Positions 1 through 7,242 of a stretch of 60,657 bases of DNA are shown here, in pieces. Source of the stretch: a virus; IMG/VR virus record IMGVR_UViG_3300012201_000001, positions 1-60,657 of that record. The stretch is one strand, 5' to 3'. Each line of letters opens with the position of its first letter. Position 1 is the stretch's first letter. The translations under genes were made by a program, and so were the position numbers. The notes under the pieces are model-generated. The model saw only the letters and a program-made list of their open reading frames with translations. It was not told the origin of the DNA and made no database searches.

Positions 1-123
1 AGCGACCGCCGACAAACTGAGTCCCTAGCGCACGTGTCATCGGCCGATCCAATCTGGCTGGCGATCAAACTGGCGCGGGGAGTGCAGCACCTCAAAAGCA
101 TCAATGACGAGGTGACGAAGCTC
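1..123. repeat. Terminal direct repeat, left copy (contig overlap)
   Basis: The first 123 bases are identical to the last 123 bases (60535-60657). This is what an assembler produces when a circular or circularly permuted molecule closes on itself. It implies a unit genome of about 60,534 bp. A true short terminal repeat of the virion DNA cannot be excluded from sequence alone. Confidence 0.95.
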
Positions 124-849
124 GTCGAAAGCGAGGAGTGCGGCATTATTCCTGATCTCCAGTCTGAGCCTGGCTATCTCGTCATAAAGGCATATATGCG
201 CAGCGCGCCGTCGCCACTCTGCAGCATCCACGTCGGAGAGGCCCTGTATCAAATGCGATCGACTCTCGACCATCTCGTCTGCCACTTGACGGAAAGCAAC
301 GGCCAAGTCGTTGAAAACAAAACTGAGTTCCCGATTTTCCTGAAACGAGAGGACTTCCGAGACGACTCGGGCAATCTCACTCGCGCCATCCGCGCCCGTA
401 TCGGCGGCATCCTCCCAGAACATCAAGCACTCATTGAGAGGGAGCAAGCGTTTCAGGGAAAGTACGGTGCGGCCGAAGATGACCCTTTGTGGTGGCTCTA
501 CGAATTGTCGAACTTCGACAGGCACCACTTTCCACATCTCGTCGGACATGCGACGCTCGATGCCCATGCCGACATCACCCCGCAATGGTTTGCCGACAGG
601 TACTTCACTTTGCAGAGCACCAATTTCGGCGCGTTCGAAGGAGAGACAGAAGTCGCCCGCTACCGGATCGACCCCGCCGCCAACGACGTTACCCCGATAG
701 TGCGCGTGCAGGTGAATAGCCATGTTTCCTTCGGCATAGCGTTTGGCAACGAAGGGCCAGGTGCCGGCAGGCCAGTCGTGAGCACGCTCAAGGCGATCGG
801 CGATCGAGTAAGCAGACTTGCCGCCGGATTCTTCGTCAAGGGTTCGTAA
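34..849 (+). CDS. Uncharacterised 271-aa protein, plus-strand accessory gene
   Basis: One of very few plus-strand genes. The protein contains GEALYQMRSTLDHLVCHL (about residues 68-85), an EFPIF segment (about 98-102) and WLYELSNFDRHHFPHLVG (about 151-168). By eye these resemble a bacterial hypothetical family with an RSALDHL-type helix and a later NIDKHR-type helix; no function is known to me. The GTG start at 34 is the only good start in an ORF that stays open back across the contig junction. The reverse frame is also open, but the recognisable motifs are in the plus frame. Its orientation opposes the long minus-strand gene series and its GC is relaxed, so it looks like an independently expressed accessory gene (moron). 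Confidence 0.7.
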   Translation: MSSADPIWLAIKLARGVQHLKSINDEVTKLVESEECGIIPDLQSEPGYLVIKAYMRSAPSPLCSIHVGEALYQMRSTLDHLVCHLTESNGQVVENKTEFPIFLKREDFRDDSGNLTRAIRARIGGILPEHQALIEREQAFQGKYGAAEDDPLWWLYELSNFDRHHFPHLVGHATLDAHADITPQWFADRYFTLQSTNFGAFEGETEVARYRIDPAANDVTPIVRVQVNSHVSFGIAFGNEGPGAGRPVVSTLKAIGDRVSRLAAGFFVKGS

Positions 850-970
850 TTGCCACGCCAGCCTTTCAAGGCGCGAGGGCCGAGTCATTCCCAGCCCTCA
901 GCGACCTTGCCAAGTGTGGCAAGTATATCGTTGCCCTATCAGGCGTCGGAGCTGGCCGACGCTCACGCTT
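850..970. other. Convergent intergenic gap with a small hairpin
   Basis: The plus gene ending at 849 and the minus gene ending at 971 converge here. A perfect 7-bp stem with a 4-nt loop (CTTGCCA/TGGCAAG, 906-923) could act as a weak bidirectional terminator, although no T-run follows on either strand. Confidence 0.35.
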
Positions 971-1480
971 TCATCGCCATCCCGCGCCTCTGCTCTTTGC
1001 TCCTGTGTGAATTTGGACGAGTTGACGGGCGAGCGATTCGACCTCTCGCTTGACGTAGGCGACGGGTCGATAGTTGCGCGGGTCTTCGAGGGGCTTTAAC
1101 TCCGGCGGCAGGCTGTTCATCTCGGCTGCGAAGCCGGGCGCGAAGTCGCGGAAGTGATGGCAGTCGAAGCCCAGCCAATACAGGCGCTCATCGACATCGA
1201 CCAAGACTTTCCTGACGAAGACGTCGTCGCTGTTGATGTGGCCCGCGAAGGTGACGCCGCCGTGGACATCGATATCCTCGAAGGCGTGGTGGAAAACGTC
1301 CTTGCCAGTGAGCGGGTGATCCGGCGGCAGGGCGACATAGCCATTGAGGTGACCCCGGCGGGGATGCCGGATGAAGCAGCCGAGAAGGTCCGCGTGAGTT
1401 ATCCAGGCCCCGCCGTCCGGTTCATGCTGCCATGGGCCTTCGCCCCAAGATGACTTATCGATCACCAGTCGCGGCCTCAC
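971..1480 (-). CDS. Conserved phage hypothetical protein (169 aa)
   Basis: The GTG start at 1480 is preceded by a GAGAGGGG ribosome site and overlaps the upstream gene by 4 bp (GTGA). The protein has blocks typical of a recurring phage hypothetical family: NGYVALPPDHPL near the N-terminus, VHGGVTFAG in the middle, a WLGFDCHHFRDF stretch and a C-terminal YRPVAYVKREVESLARQL helix. The aromatic and His/Asp-rich centre suggests an enzyme-like fold, but I cannot name a reaction. It is the last gene of the leftward series before the convergent gap. Confidence 0.75.
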   Translation of the reverse strand: MRPRLVIDKSSWGEGPWQHEPDGGAWITHADLLGCFIRHPRRGHLNGYVALPPDHPLTGKDVFHHAFEDIDVHGGVTFAGHINSDDVFVRKVLVDVDERLYWLGFDCHHFRDFAPGFAAEMNSLPPELKPLEDPRNYRPVAYVKREVESLARQLVQIHTGAKSRGAGWR

Positions 1481-1662
1481 GCCGTCCCCTCTCGATGCGC
1501 GCCTCGTCCGCCAGGCGCTTGCCGATGGCGCACCCATCGCCGTGCCCTAGCCAGAGCCAGTCGTGCGGCCAGCATTCCCGGCCAGCGCCGCCAGTGGGCC
1601 CAGAAGTCGCTCCGCGGCGCCTCCTCAGGCGCGAGGTCGCCGTAGAGCAGCCCGTCTCCCAT
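1477..1662 (-). CDS. Small hypothetical protein (61 aa)
   Basis: ATG at 1662 shares one base with the TGA of the upstream gene (TGATG) and the end overlaps the next start by 4 bp. The product begins MGDGLLYGDLAPEE and has a Trp-rich centre (FWAHWRRWPGML) followed by an Arg/Ala-rich tail. No family is recognised; the call rests on tight coupling to both neighbours. Confidence 0.5.
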   Translation of the reverse strand: MGDGLLYGDLAPEEAPRSDFWAHWRRWPGMLAARLALARARRWVRHRQAPGGRGAHREGTA

Positions 1663-1862
1663 CAGAGTTGCTCGCAGCTCGTGACCAGCCCGGGCGGGAT
1701 CGTCGCCACGCCGTCCTCGGTCCAGACCCTGATCGCGCCGTCCGCGCCCTCGCGCAGGACCCCGGCGCGCTCCCTGCCGTCGCCCAGCGTCACCCGCACG
1801 GTCCGGTCTCGGAACAGGCGCAGCGTGCGGCGCCAGTAAGCCGCCTGCGGGCCGTCGCTCAC
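1662..1862 (-). CDS. Small hypothetical protein (66 aa)
   Basis: GTG start at 1862 in a GTGA overlap with the upstream gene. The C-terminal two thirds (RTVRVTLGDGRERAGVLREG, then IRVWTEDGVATIPPG) reads as a short all-beta, SH3-like barrel. Function unknown. Confidence 0.55.
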   Translation of the reverse strand: MSDGPQAAYWRRTLRLFRDRTVRVTLGDGRERAGVLREGADGAIRVWTEDGVATIPPGLVTSCEQL

Positions 1863-2104
1863 GTGGCCGCGTCCCGCACCAGCTTGCGCAGCGCCATGAC
1901 CTCGTCCTCGCTGATCCAGCCCTCGGCGGCCCACCTGCCGAACAGGTCCCCACCGTGCTGGGAGAGCGCCTTGCCGAGCGCCTGCCCGGCGACGAACCTC
2001 TCGTCGAGCAGGCGGTCGACCAGGTGGGCCGCTCGCGCTCCCACCTCGCGCAGGATCTCAGCCTGGCTCGGCCTCCGCGCCCGCCCATCCTCATCGATGA
2101 TCAC
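1859..2104 (-). CDS. Small hypothetical helical protein (81 aa)
   Basis: GTG start at 2104 overlapping the upstream stop by 4 bp. The protein starts VIIDEDGRARRPSQAEIL and is largely helical with charged residues (LREVGARAAHLVDRLLDERF). No recognisable domain. It belongs to the chain of micro-genes linked by stop/start overlaps. Confidence 0.55.
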   Translation of the reverse strand: MIIDEDGRARRPSQAEILREVGARAAHLVDRLLDERFVAGQALGKALSQHGGDLFGRWAAEGWISEDEVMALRKLVRDAAT

Positions 2105-2343
2105 GAGCTCGGCCCCTGCCCCGGTCGCTCGGCCGCGAACGTCGCCGCCCGCAGCGCGGACGCCAGGCTGCGCACCGCCCCGTCCTCCTCCCGCGCCGCG
2201 GCGGTGTACAACGCCGCCACGCGCAGCCGGAGCGAGTTGGGAACGCGGCGCCAGCAGCGCGGGCAGATCAGCCGCGGCACGCCGCGCTCGCTCACGCCCA
2301 GCTCCTGGCCGCAACCGTTGACCGGGCACGCGCGCTCAGTCAC
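2101..2343 (-). CDS. Zinc-ribbon-like small protein (80 aa)
   Basis: GTG start at 2343 (GTGA overlap). Two Cys pairs, CPVNGC near the N-terminus and CPRC about 20 residues later, form a probable four-Cys zinc ribbon. The rest is an Ala/Arg-rich helix. It may bind nucleic acid or a host protein; no family is assigned. Confidence 0.55.
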   Translation of the reverse strand: MTERACPVNGCGQELGVSERGVPRLICPRCWRRVPNSLRLRVAALYTAAAREEDGAVRSLASALRAATFAAERPGQGPSS

Positions 2344-2528
2344 CCCTTCCCCTCCACGGCGGCAAGCGCGTACTGCTCCTCCAGTTTGGTGACCTCGGAG
2401 CGCAACCATTGCGCTGCCTCGAAAGCGCCAATCGCATCTAAAGCGCAAGCACTAGTCTCAACCAGCGCCTTGAACGCTTCGGCGCGCTCGACTTCACGGC
2501 GGAGCGTTTCTTGCGAATAGACCGTCAC
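2340..2528 (-). CDS. Small hypothetical helical protein (62 aa)
   Basis: GTG start at 2528 overlaps the preceding 39-aa gene by 4 bp. The sequence is helix-rich (ETLRREVERAEAFKALVE, later SEVTKLEEQYALAAVEG) and could form a short coiled coil. No Shine-Dalgarno is visible, so expression probably relies on translational coupling. Confidence 0.5.
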   Translation of the reverse strand: MTVYSQETLRREVERAEAFKALVETSACALDAIGAFEAAQWLRSEVTKLEEQYALAAVEGKG

Positions 2529-2644
2529 GGGGCCGGGCGACCGTTCACGAATCCGCCCTGCTGATAGAGAACCCAGCCGAGCGATTCGATCCAGCGATAG
2601 ACGACCATGCTCCCGTCTGCGTCGCAAGCGATCTTGAGAATCAC
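2525..2644 (-). CDS. Micro-protein (39 aa)
   Basis: The frame runs from GTG at 2644 to TGA at 2525 and overlaps the genes on both sides by 4 bp, the same junction used throughout this region. The product starts VILKIACDADGSMVVYRW and continues with a Trp/Tyr-rich stretch, a pattern suggesting a tiny beta-sheet protein. It is short and unrecognised, so the evidence is mainly the coupling. Confidence 0.45.
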   Translation of the reverse strand: MILKIACDADGSMVVYRWIESLGWVLYQQGGFVNGRPAP

Positions 2645-3045
2645 TTCTTCTCCTCCACGGCGGCAAGGGCGCTAACAACCTCGACGATGATGGCGTGGGC
2701 ATCAAGTGGCTGCTTGGGCTCGGCAAACCACGGCCCATCGCGATGACTTTCAGAAACCAGTTGCAGCAGTTGAGGGACCGCGTCCCGCACCCGCTCCAGC
2801 TGGACGATACGTTTCCTGGCAAGCTCCAGCTCGGCTTGGATAGGCTGAAACTGAACGTGCCATTTGGCCGCGATCTCACCTGCGGCTGTTTCAAGCATGT
2901 GATCGCGCTCAACCTCTGCTTCCCGTAGGCGCTGGATGACGGCGTCGATGACCTTAGTGTCCATCGAAAAGGCAAGCGACCCGAAGTTCTGGGCTTTCGC
3001 GTCGGCGACCACGCGCTCCAGCGCGTCGAGGTCGAGATCAGTCAC
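2641..3045 (-). CDS. Hypothetical coiled-coil protein (134 aa)
   Basis: GTG start at 3045, 8 bp inside the upstream gene. A long amphipathic helical stretch (IQRLREAEVERDHMLETAAG and the following 30 residues) suggests a coiled coil. The C-terminus is acidic then EEKK. No catalytic motif is visible. Confidence 0.6.
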   Translation of the reverse strand: MTDLDLDALERVVADAKAQNFGSLAFSMDTKVIDAVIQRLREAEVERDHMLETAAGEIAAKWHVQFQPIQAELELARKRIVQLERVRDAVPQLLQLVSESHRDGPWFAEPKQPLDAHAIIVEVVSALAAVEEKK

Positions 3046-3475
3046 GGTAGTGGCCGACCTGCGGGCTCTCGATTGTTCGGTCTGCTGACCACACGTGTCC
3101 GTTAGCACAGACCAGGACGGCGAACAGAACCTGGCTCAGCGTCGGCAGGTTCTCGCCGAGCGGGCGAGAGGCCATCTCTTCTCCTGTTTCACCACACTGC
3201 GGACAGGTCATCTGTCTCACCCCCCTTGACCCAGCCGCAGTTCCTGCTACCGGCTCCCGAAGCAGTTCGTCCCACCAGGGCCAGCTCAGCCCGCCAGGCG
3301 GCAGCTTGGCCCGCTCCCTCTCCACCAGGGCCCGCATCATGCGCGCCGTCAGCGGGTCCGCCTCGGTCGACAGCTCGTCCAGCAGCGCCTGGATCCGCGC
3401 CCGCGCCTTGATCAGCCTCGAGCGCTGACGCGGCGCGAGCCAGTAGCCGAGGTCACGCTCCCTGCGGCTTGGCAT
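3038..3475 (-). CDS. Hypothetical protein with C-terminal zinc ribbon (145 aa)
   Basis: ATG at 3475 shares one base with the HNH gene stop (TGATG). The N-terminal half is basic and helical (RSRLIKARARIQALLDEL); the C-terminal half carries CPQCGETG and later VCANGHVW, a Cx2C...CxxxH pattern typical of a zinc ribbon. Helix plus ribbon suggests nucleic-acid binding; the role is unknown. Confidence 0.6.
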   Translation of the reverse strand: MPSRRERDLGYWLAPRQRSRLIKARARIQALLDELSTEADPLTARMMRALVERERAKLPPGGLSWPWWDELLREPVAGTAAGSRGVRQMTCPQCGETGEEMASRPLGENLPTLSQVLFAVLVCANGHVWSADRTIESPQVGHYRD

Positions 3476-4035
3476 CAGGGTCCCTCCGGATGGCGCGCGG
3501 TCGGGTCGGCCATGCGCGCGAGCTGCTCGTTTGATGCCTTTCGCGCGGCCGCACGTATGCCGCCAACACTGACGGCCCACTCCTCAGGCGTCAGATCGTG
3601 CTTACTGAGATTGCAGTGTTGACAGGCTGGGACCAGGTTCGACGGGGCGTCCGAACCTCCGCGAGTCTTCGGGATGACATGATCGGTCGCGGTCGCTGGG
3701 TCTCCGCAGTAGGTGCAGGTCCCGATGACTCTGGGATTGAGCCTCCGTCGGCGCTGCGCGTCGCGCTCCCGCGCGTCGCCGTATCGGAGCCGAGCAGCCT
3801 CGCTCATCTTGGCCCGTGTCTCTGGGGACCGTTTCTGACCGAGCGGGCCACGGTTGCCGATTTTGGAAGCTGCGATGCGGGCCCTCGTCTGGGCCGAGAG
3901 AACCCGTCCTGCCATCCGAGCTCGACTAGCCGTCCCAATCTTCGCCCGGGTCTCTGCCGAGACAAGGCGGGTTCGATTGCGCAGCGCGATAGCGATCTTT
4001 TGCTCCGGCGTGCAATGGCCTCCCTTAGCTGGCAT
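3475..4035 (-). CDS. HNH homing endonuclease with NUMOD-type repeats (186 aa)
   Basis: The N-terminal part contains repeated NUMOD3-like segments (SAETRAKIGTASRARM, SAQTRARIAASKIGN, SPETRAKMSEAARLRY), the DNA-contacting modules of phage homing endonucleases. The C-terminal part is a canonical HNH nuclease: CTYCGDP, the catalytic TDHVIPKTRGG, then LVPACQHCNLSK. Such enzymes nick or cut a conserved target and spread their own gene. The start chosen is ATG at 4035 (MPAKGGHCTPEQK), 11 bp inside the upstream gene. Confidence 0.85.
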   Translation of the reverse strand: MPAKGGHCTPEQKIAIALRNRTRLVSAETRAKIGTASRARMAGRVLSAQTRARIAASKIGNRGPLGQKRSPETRAKMSEAARLRYGDARERDAQRRRRLNPRVIGTCTYCGDPATATDHVIPKTRGGSDAPSNLVPACQHCNLSKHDLTPEEWAVSVGGIRAAARKASNEQLARMADPTARHPEGP

Positions 4036-4219
4036 TGGCCGGTCCCTGCCTGTACTCGGCGAGTCTCCGGGCATTGCCTTTCTTCGTGCGGCAAATAGTG
4101 CAGTCGGCGTCCGTCGCGTGCGACCTCGGGTCGTAGCAGTAGCACCAGCCGTGCGAGCATCCCGCCCGATGACCCGTTCGCCCTGGAGCTGAGGTAGTAT
4201 GCGTGCGCTTGGCGCTCAT
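4025..4219 (-). CDS. Cys-rich small protein (64 aa)
   Basis: ATG at 4219. Central CSHGWCYCYD and CTICRTKK segments give five Cys plus His, so a zinc-binding fold is likely. Function unknown. It ends inside the start of the HNH gene. Confidence 0.5.
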   Translation of the reverse strand: MSAKRTHTTSAPGRTGHRAGCSHGWCYCYDPRSHATDADCTICRTKKGNARRLAEYRQGPANAS

Positions 4220-4278
4220 TTACCTCGCCTCCACGCGGGCGCGGATGTGCGCGCGGCAAGGCGGAATCGTCGGCTGGT

Positions 4279-4701
4279 TCACTCGTCCGCCTTCGGGCAG
4301 GCCGGATCGCCCGGCTCGCCGTTGACGAAGCAGGACTCGACCGGGCTCGTCGCGTGACACCACCCGCACATGACGCCGGGCTCCTGCGCATCCCGTAGGA
4401 TCTCCCGGAGCAAGGCGCGGTGACCAGCCAGCGCTCCCTCGCGCGTGCAGAACCTCTCGACCCGCTCTACGCGCCCCTCCCGACCCCGCTTGCAGAAGAC
4501 TACCGTCTCCCAGAGCAGCGGGACGCCGCCGTCATGGGGGTTGAAGTCGAGGCCGAGGAACACGGTCGAGACGGTCAGGTCACCGAAGCGGTCGAGAGCG
4601 AGCTGTCGATGCGCGGTTTCGTACCAGCGTGCCCACGTCAAGAGATCCTCCTCCAGGCGCGGGTTGCCCTCCTCGTCGAGAACGTACTTGCCCGTGCCCA
4701 T
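4279..4701 (-). CDS. Conserved phage hypothetical protein (140 aa)
   Basis: The start MGTGKYVLDEEGNPR at 4701, followed by LLTWARWYETAHR and STVFLGLDFNPHDGG...LLWETVVF, matches by eye a hypothetical family common in phage genomes; its function is not established. The C-terminal tail adds a CGWC...CFVNGEPGDPAC cysteine cluster. A 12-codon ORF (4701-4739, GTG start) bridges the gap to the upstream gene by overlapping its stop and this ATG, so coupling is plausible. Confidence 0.7.
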   Translation of the reverse strand: MGTGKYVLDEEGNPRLEEDLLTWARWYETAHRQLALDRFGDLTVSTVFLGLDFNPHDGGVPLLWETVVFCKRGREGRVERVERFCTREGALAGHRALLREILRDAQEPGVMCGWCHATSPVESCFVNGEPGDPACPKADE

Positions 4702-4735
4702 CAGCTCACTTCGGCCCGAAGGGCGTCCACGTCGC

Positions 4736-4933
4736 TCACCTGTTCCGCCACGCTGCCGCCTGCGGGCAGGTCGCGAAGTGAGGCTGGTATCGAGGCACGA
4801 CCACCGGCGCCGTGCCCGGCGCGAAGCCGGGGAAGTCACCGTCGGTCCTGATGCTCACCAGCGCGGCCCGCTCGAACTTGCTGAGAACGTGATACGTGCC
4901 GGCCTGCTCGTCGATGGTGATCGTCCCCCTCAT
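4736..4933 (-). CDS. Small hypothetical protein (65 aa)
   Basis: ATG at 4933 in an ATGA overlap with the upstream gene. Starts MRGTITIDEQAGTYHVLSKF, which looks like a beta-hairpin followed by mixed structure; a single Cys lies near the C-terminus. No family recognised. Confidence 0.55.
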   Translation of the reverse strand: MRGTITIDEQAGTYHVLSKFERAALVSIRTDGDFPGFAPGTAPVVVPRYQPHFATCPQAAAWRNR

Positions 4934-5127
4934 GGCGTCACCCTCGCCGCCTCGTCGAAGAGCTTCTCCGCGTCCGGGTCCGGCTCGGCCAGGTAGTGAC
5001 ATCGGACGGCGTTCTCGCTCAGCGCGTGGGCCAGCGCCAGCTTCCCCGCCAGCCGCGCCGTCTCCGCAGCTCGCTCCCACGCCTCCGCCGCGGCGACCAT
5101 CTCCAGCCTGAACTCCGCGTACGTCAT
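4930..5127 (-). CDS. Small helical hypothetical protein (65 aa)
   Basis: ATG at 5127, overlapping both neighbours by 4 bp. Almost entirely helical (MVAAAEAWERAAETARLAGK). No recognised domain. Confidence 0.55.
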   Translation of the reverse strand: MTYAEFRLEMVAAAEAWERAAETARLAGKLALAHALSENAVRCHYLAEPDPDAEKLFDEAARVTP

Positions 5128-5483
5128 GGCGTCGCCCTCCCCAGCCCGCGCAGCGCCAGCGCGTGGATCAGCTCGCCGTCGACCGGCCCGTCATGGTTCG
5201 GCTCCGTCAGCCTGGCGATGTTCTCCAGGGCCGCGCGCTGCTCCTCATGCCTGGTCGTCTTCGACCGCAGACCTCCGGGGGCTGGATCAGCGAACGTCGG
5301 CTCCGGCTCGTGCTCGTCCGCGCGCAGGACGCAGATCCGCTCGATGCCGTCCTCGTCCTCGGAGACGTGGCCGCACAGGCGCAGCTCGGCGAACTCCGGC
5401 AGGAACACCATCTCGTGGCGCGGAGGCGCGGCGTACGCATGGTCGGCCCCGGTCGTCTTCGACGCGACGCGCCTAGCGCTCAT
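5124..5483 (-). CDS. Hypothetical protein (119 aa)
   Basis: ATG at 5483. The N-terminal third contains a beta-rich segment (EMVFLPEFAELRLCGHVSED), followed by an acidic linker and a helical tail. It overlaps the upstream gene by 11 bp. Function not recognised. Confidence 0.5.
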   Translation of the reverse strand: MSARRVASKTTGADHAYAAPPRHEMVFLPEFAELRLCGHVSEDEDGIERICVLRADEHEPEPTFADPAPGGLRSKTTRHEEQRAALENIARLTEPNHDGPVDGELIHALALRGLGRATP

Positions 5484-5670
5484 CGCGCTGATCCTCCACC
5501 GGAAGCGCGATCTCGTGGCCCCAAACGTGGTCGCACTCGGGGTAGCGGAAGCCGACGCTGACGCGGGCAAGGCCGTCGAGCGCTCCGCCCACCGCCACGC
5601 CCTGACGGACGTGGGCTCGGTTCGGGACTTCCCTCTTGCAGCTCGGACAGGTCACGCGGTCGCGCGGCAT
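5473..5670 (-). CDS. Zinc-finger-like small protein (65 aa)
   Basis: ATG at 5670 in a TGATG junction. An N-terminal VTCPSCKREVP and a later FRYPECDHVWGH give a Cx2C...CxH set typical of a zinc knuckle. Likely a DNA- or protein-binding accessory factor; unassigned. Confidence 0.5.
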   Translation of the reverse strand: MPRDRVTCPSCKREVPNRAHVRQGVAVGGALDGLARVSVGFRYPECDHVWGHEIALPVEDQRDER

Positions 5671-5942
5671 CACCATTCCTGGTACCAGTCCCACTTCGAG
5701 CGCGGGTTGTACGTGCTCAGCGCGTAGAGGCCGTGCTCGTCGACCCCGCCCTCGTGCCCATGCCAGTCCCCCATCTTGGCCGCCAGCTGGTGCAGGTCGC
5801 TCGTCCCGTAATGCTTCGCCATCTCCTCCAGGTCCTCGCCCTCCTCGTACTCTGGGTGGGGCTCGACCTCCGTGTTCTCGTCGTAGGGCTCTAGCTGCTT
5901 CTCCGGGTCCGGCCCCAGGACCCACACCAGGAAGTGACTCAT
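5670..5942 (-). CDS. Phage hypothetical protein with NPxSKWDWY motif (90 aa)
   Basis: Starts MSHFLVWVLGPDPEKQLEPY and ends with YNPRSKWDWYQEW. By eye both ends match a widespread phage family in which the last motif is normally followed by GGRW and a longer domain. Here translation stops right after WDWYQEW, so this is a short form or a C-terminal truncation. Function is unknown. Confidence 0.65.
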   Translation of the reverse strand: MSHFLVWVLGPDPEKQLEPYDENTEVEPHPEYEEGEDLEEMAKHYGTSDLHQLAAKMGDWHGHEGGVDEHGLYALSTYNPRSKWDWYQEW

Positions 5943-6205
5943 CGCAGCACCGCCAGCTCGCGCAGCGGCTCCAGGTATTGCTCCGCCGCCCCGACCAGCG
6001 AGTAGGTCACGGCCACGGGCGGGCCCGCGTCGACGTCGCGCCGCAGCAGCCCCGCCCGCTCCAGGTCGCGCAGCCGCTCGGAGAGGACGCGGTCGCTAAC
6101 GCCCTCGACGTGGGCCAGCAGCCAGTTGAACCGCCTGCCCTCACCGTCGAGCGCGAGCAGGATCTCCGGGGCCCAGCGCCTGCTGAGCAGCTCCAGGCCG
6201 GTCAT
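5939..6205 (-). CDS. HxlR-family winged-helix transcription regulator (88 aa)
   Basis: ATG at 6205 (ATGA overlap). LLSRRWAPEILLALDGEGRR followed by GVSDRVLSERLRDLERAGLL is the HxlR/MarR-like signature: recognition helix and wing for DNA binding. The usual length is 90-120 aa, so this is a compact version. It lies just downstream of the methyltransferase cluster and could control it or host genes; that link is inference. Confidence 0.8.
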   Translation of the reverse strand: MTGLELLSRRWAPEILLALDGEGRRFNWLLAHVEGVSDRVLSERLRDLERAGLLRRDVDAGPPVAVTYSLVGAAEQYLEPLRELAVLR

Positions 6206-6402
6206 CCCCGCTGCACGGCCTCGTCGACCGTGACGGCGGCGTACGAGCTCGGGTTCTGTCGACGGATCGTTTCGAGGACCCGCATCGCGTCCTCCGGGCT
6301 GTCGAACTCGAACCGGCCGATCTCCTGATCCTCCTTCTCCCCCTTCCGAGCGACGATGACCTGGTTGCCTACGACCGTGTAGAGGAAGGTGAACTTGGGC
6401 AT
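6202..6402 (-). CDS. Small hypothetical protein (66 aa)
   Basis: ATG at 6402 preceded by a strong CAGGAGGAG ribosome site, so this begins a translational unit after an 81-bp gap. Starts MPKFTFLYTVVGNQVIVARK, a beta-rich stretch. Its C-terminus VDEAVQRG is also the C-terminus of the protein at 22529-22735, encoded by the same 20 bases. Confidence 0.55.
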   Translation of the reverse strand: MPKFTFLYTVVGNQVIVARKGEKEDQEIGRFEFDSPEDAMRVLETIRRQNPSSYAAVTVDEAVQRG

Positions 6403-6483
6403 TCTCAGCTCCTCCTGCCGTGGTTAGTAGCGGGCCGAAGGATAGTAACCCCACGGGCCCGCGGTGGTCCACACCCCTTCCCT
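6403..6483 (-). promoter_or_regulatory. Intergenic leader with GATAGTAACC motif and hairpin
   Basis: Between the CmoA-like gene and the next gene. It holds GATAGTAACC (6441-6450), a 10-mer also found in the repeat region at 12111-12120, and a GC hairpin built on CCAC...GTGG (about 6451-6470). This may be an operator or attenuator; no clear promoter hexamers were seen. Confidence 0.35.
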
Positions 6484-7242
6484 TTACTTCAGCGCGACCC
6501 ATGCTGAGAAATTCATCCATCGCCAGAACACGTCGACCTCGCGAAAGCCCGCGTCGCGCAGCATGCGCTCGTTCATCGACGGCGGGACCGGGACCTGCAC
6601 GCCCTCCAGCGCCAGCCGCTTGCGGTCGATCTCCTCGCGCGTGTAGCCGTTGGCCGCCTTCATCGCGTGGTAGGTCTCGACCTGGAGCGCCTCCAGCGTC
6701 GCCCCCTCGCCGAGCACCTTCTCCACCAGGACCAGCGCCCCGTCCGGGAGCAAGGCGTCGTAGCACTTGCGGAGGATCCGCTGCCGGTAGTTGATCGGCG
6801 TGAACATCAGCGTCAGCACCGCCTGGACCAGTGACGCCTTGGCGTACGGGAAGTCGGTCCGCAGGTCCGCCTCGTGGAGCTGGATCACGCCCTGGCGGAT
6901 CCAGTCCGCGTAGCGCTCTTGGAATGCCAGCACCATCGGCTCCGAGGTCTCCACGCAGACGTAGCGCACGGTCGCCCCGAAGCGCTTGAGCAGCGGCACG
7001 ATGGCCTCCCCGCGCGAGGTCCCGAGGTCGACCACGTCCGTCCCCGGCTTGACGAACCAGGCCCCGACGTCGAACACCGCCCGGCGCATGACCTCGTACT
7101 GGGGGACGCTCCTCTCCAACATTTCGTCGAAGACATCGGTGACCGCGGCGTTGAATTCCCAGCTCGAGCCCATCGTCTCGTGGATGCCGACGTCGCGCCG
7201 CTCGTCCGGGTCCCTCGCGCGTTCTCCCTGCATGGGGTTCAT
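6484..7242 (-). CDS. CmoA-like carboxy-S-adenosylmethionine synthase / SAM-fold enzyme (252 aa)
   Basis: CmoA converts SAM plus prephenate to carboxy-SAM (CxSAM), used by bacteria for tRNA wobble-uridine modification. This protein follows E. coli CmoA block by block: RSVPQY (CmoA RSVPGY), FVKPGTDVVDLGTSRGEA (FVQPGTQVYDLGCSLGAA), PDGALVLVEK (PGGALVLSEK), KAANGYTREEIDRKR (KRANGYSELEISQKR) and a C-terminal NFSAWVALK (NFGSLVALK). The residue matching the CxSAM-carboxylate-binding Arg199 of E. coli CmoA is present (Arg209, in RKRLALEG). Length is the family norm. The ATG at 7242 overlaps the UDG-like gene by 4 bp, and a DNA cytosine methyltransferase follows upstream in the same unit, so the product may feed DNA rather than tRNA modification. 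An ordinary methyltransferase activity cannot be excluded. Confidence 0.85.
   Translation of the reverse strand: MNPMQGERARDPDERRDVGIHETMGSSWEFNAAVTDVFDEMLERSVPQYEVMRRAVFDVGAWFVKPGTDVVDLGTSRGEAIVPLLKRFGATVRYVCVETSEPMVLAFQERYADWIRQGVIQLHEADLRTDFPYAKASLVQAVLTLMFTPINYRQRILRKCYDALLPDGALVLVEKVLGEGATLEALQVETYHAMKAANGYTREEIDRKRLALEGVQVPVPPSMNERMLRDAGFREVDVFWRWMNFSAWVALK

Noticed and set aside
37-888. Long minus-strand frame (283 codons) opposite the plus gene at 34-849
   Set aside because: It is open mainly because of composition; the recognisable family motifs are in the plus frame.
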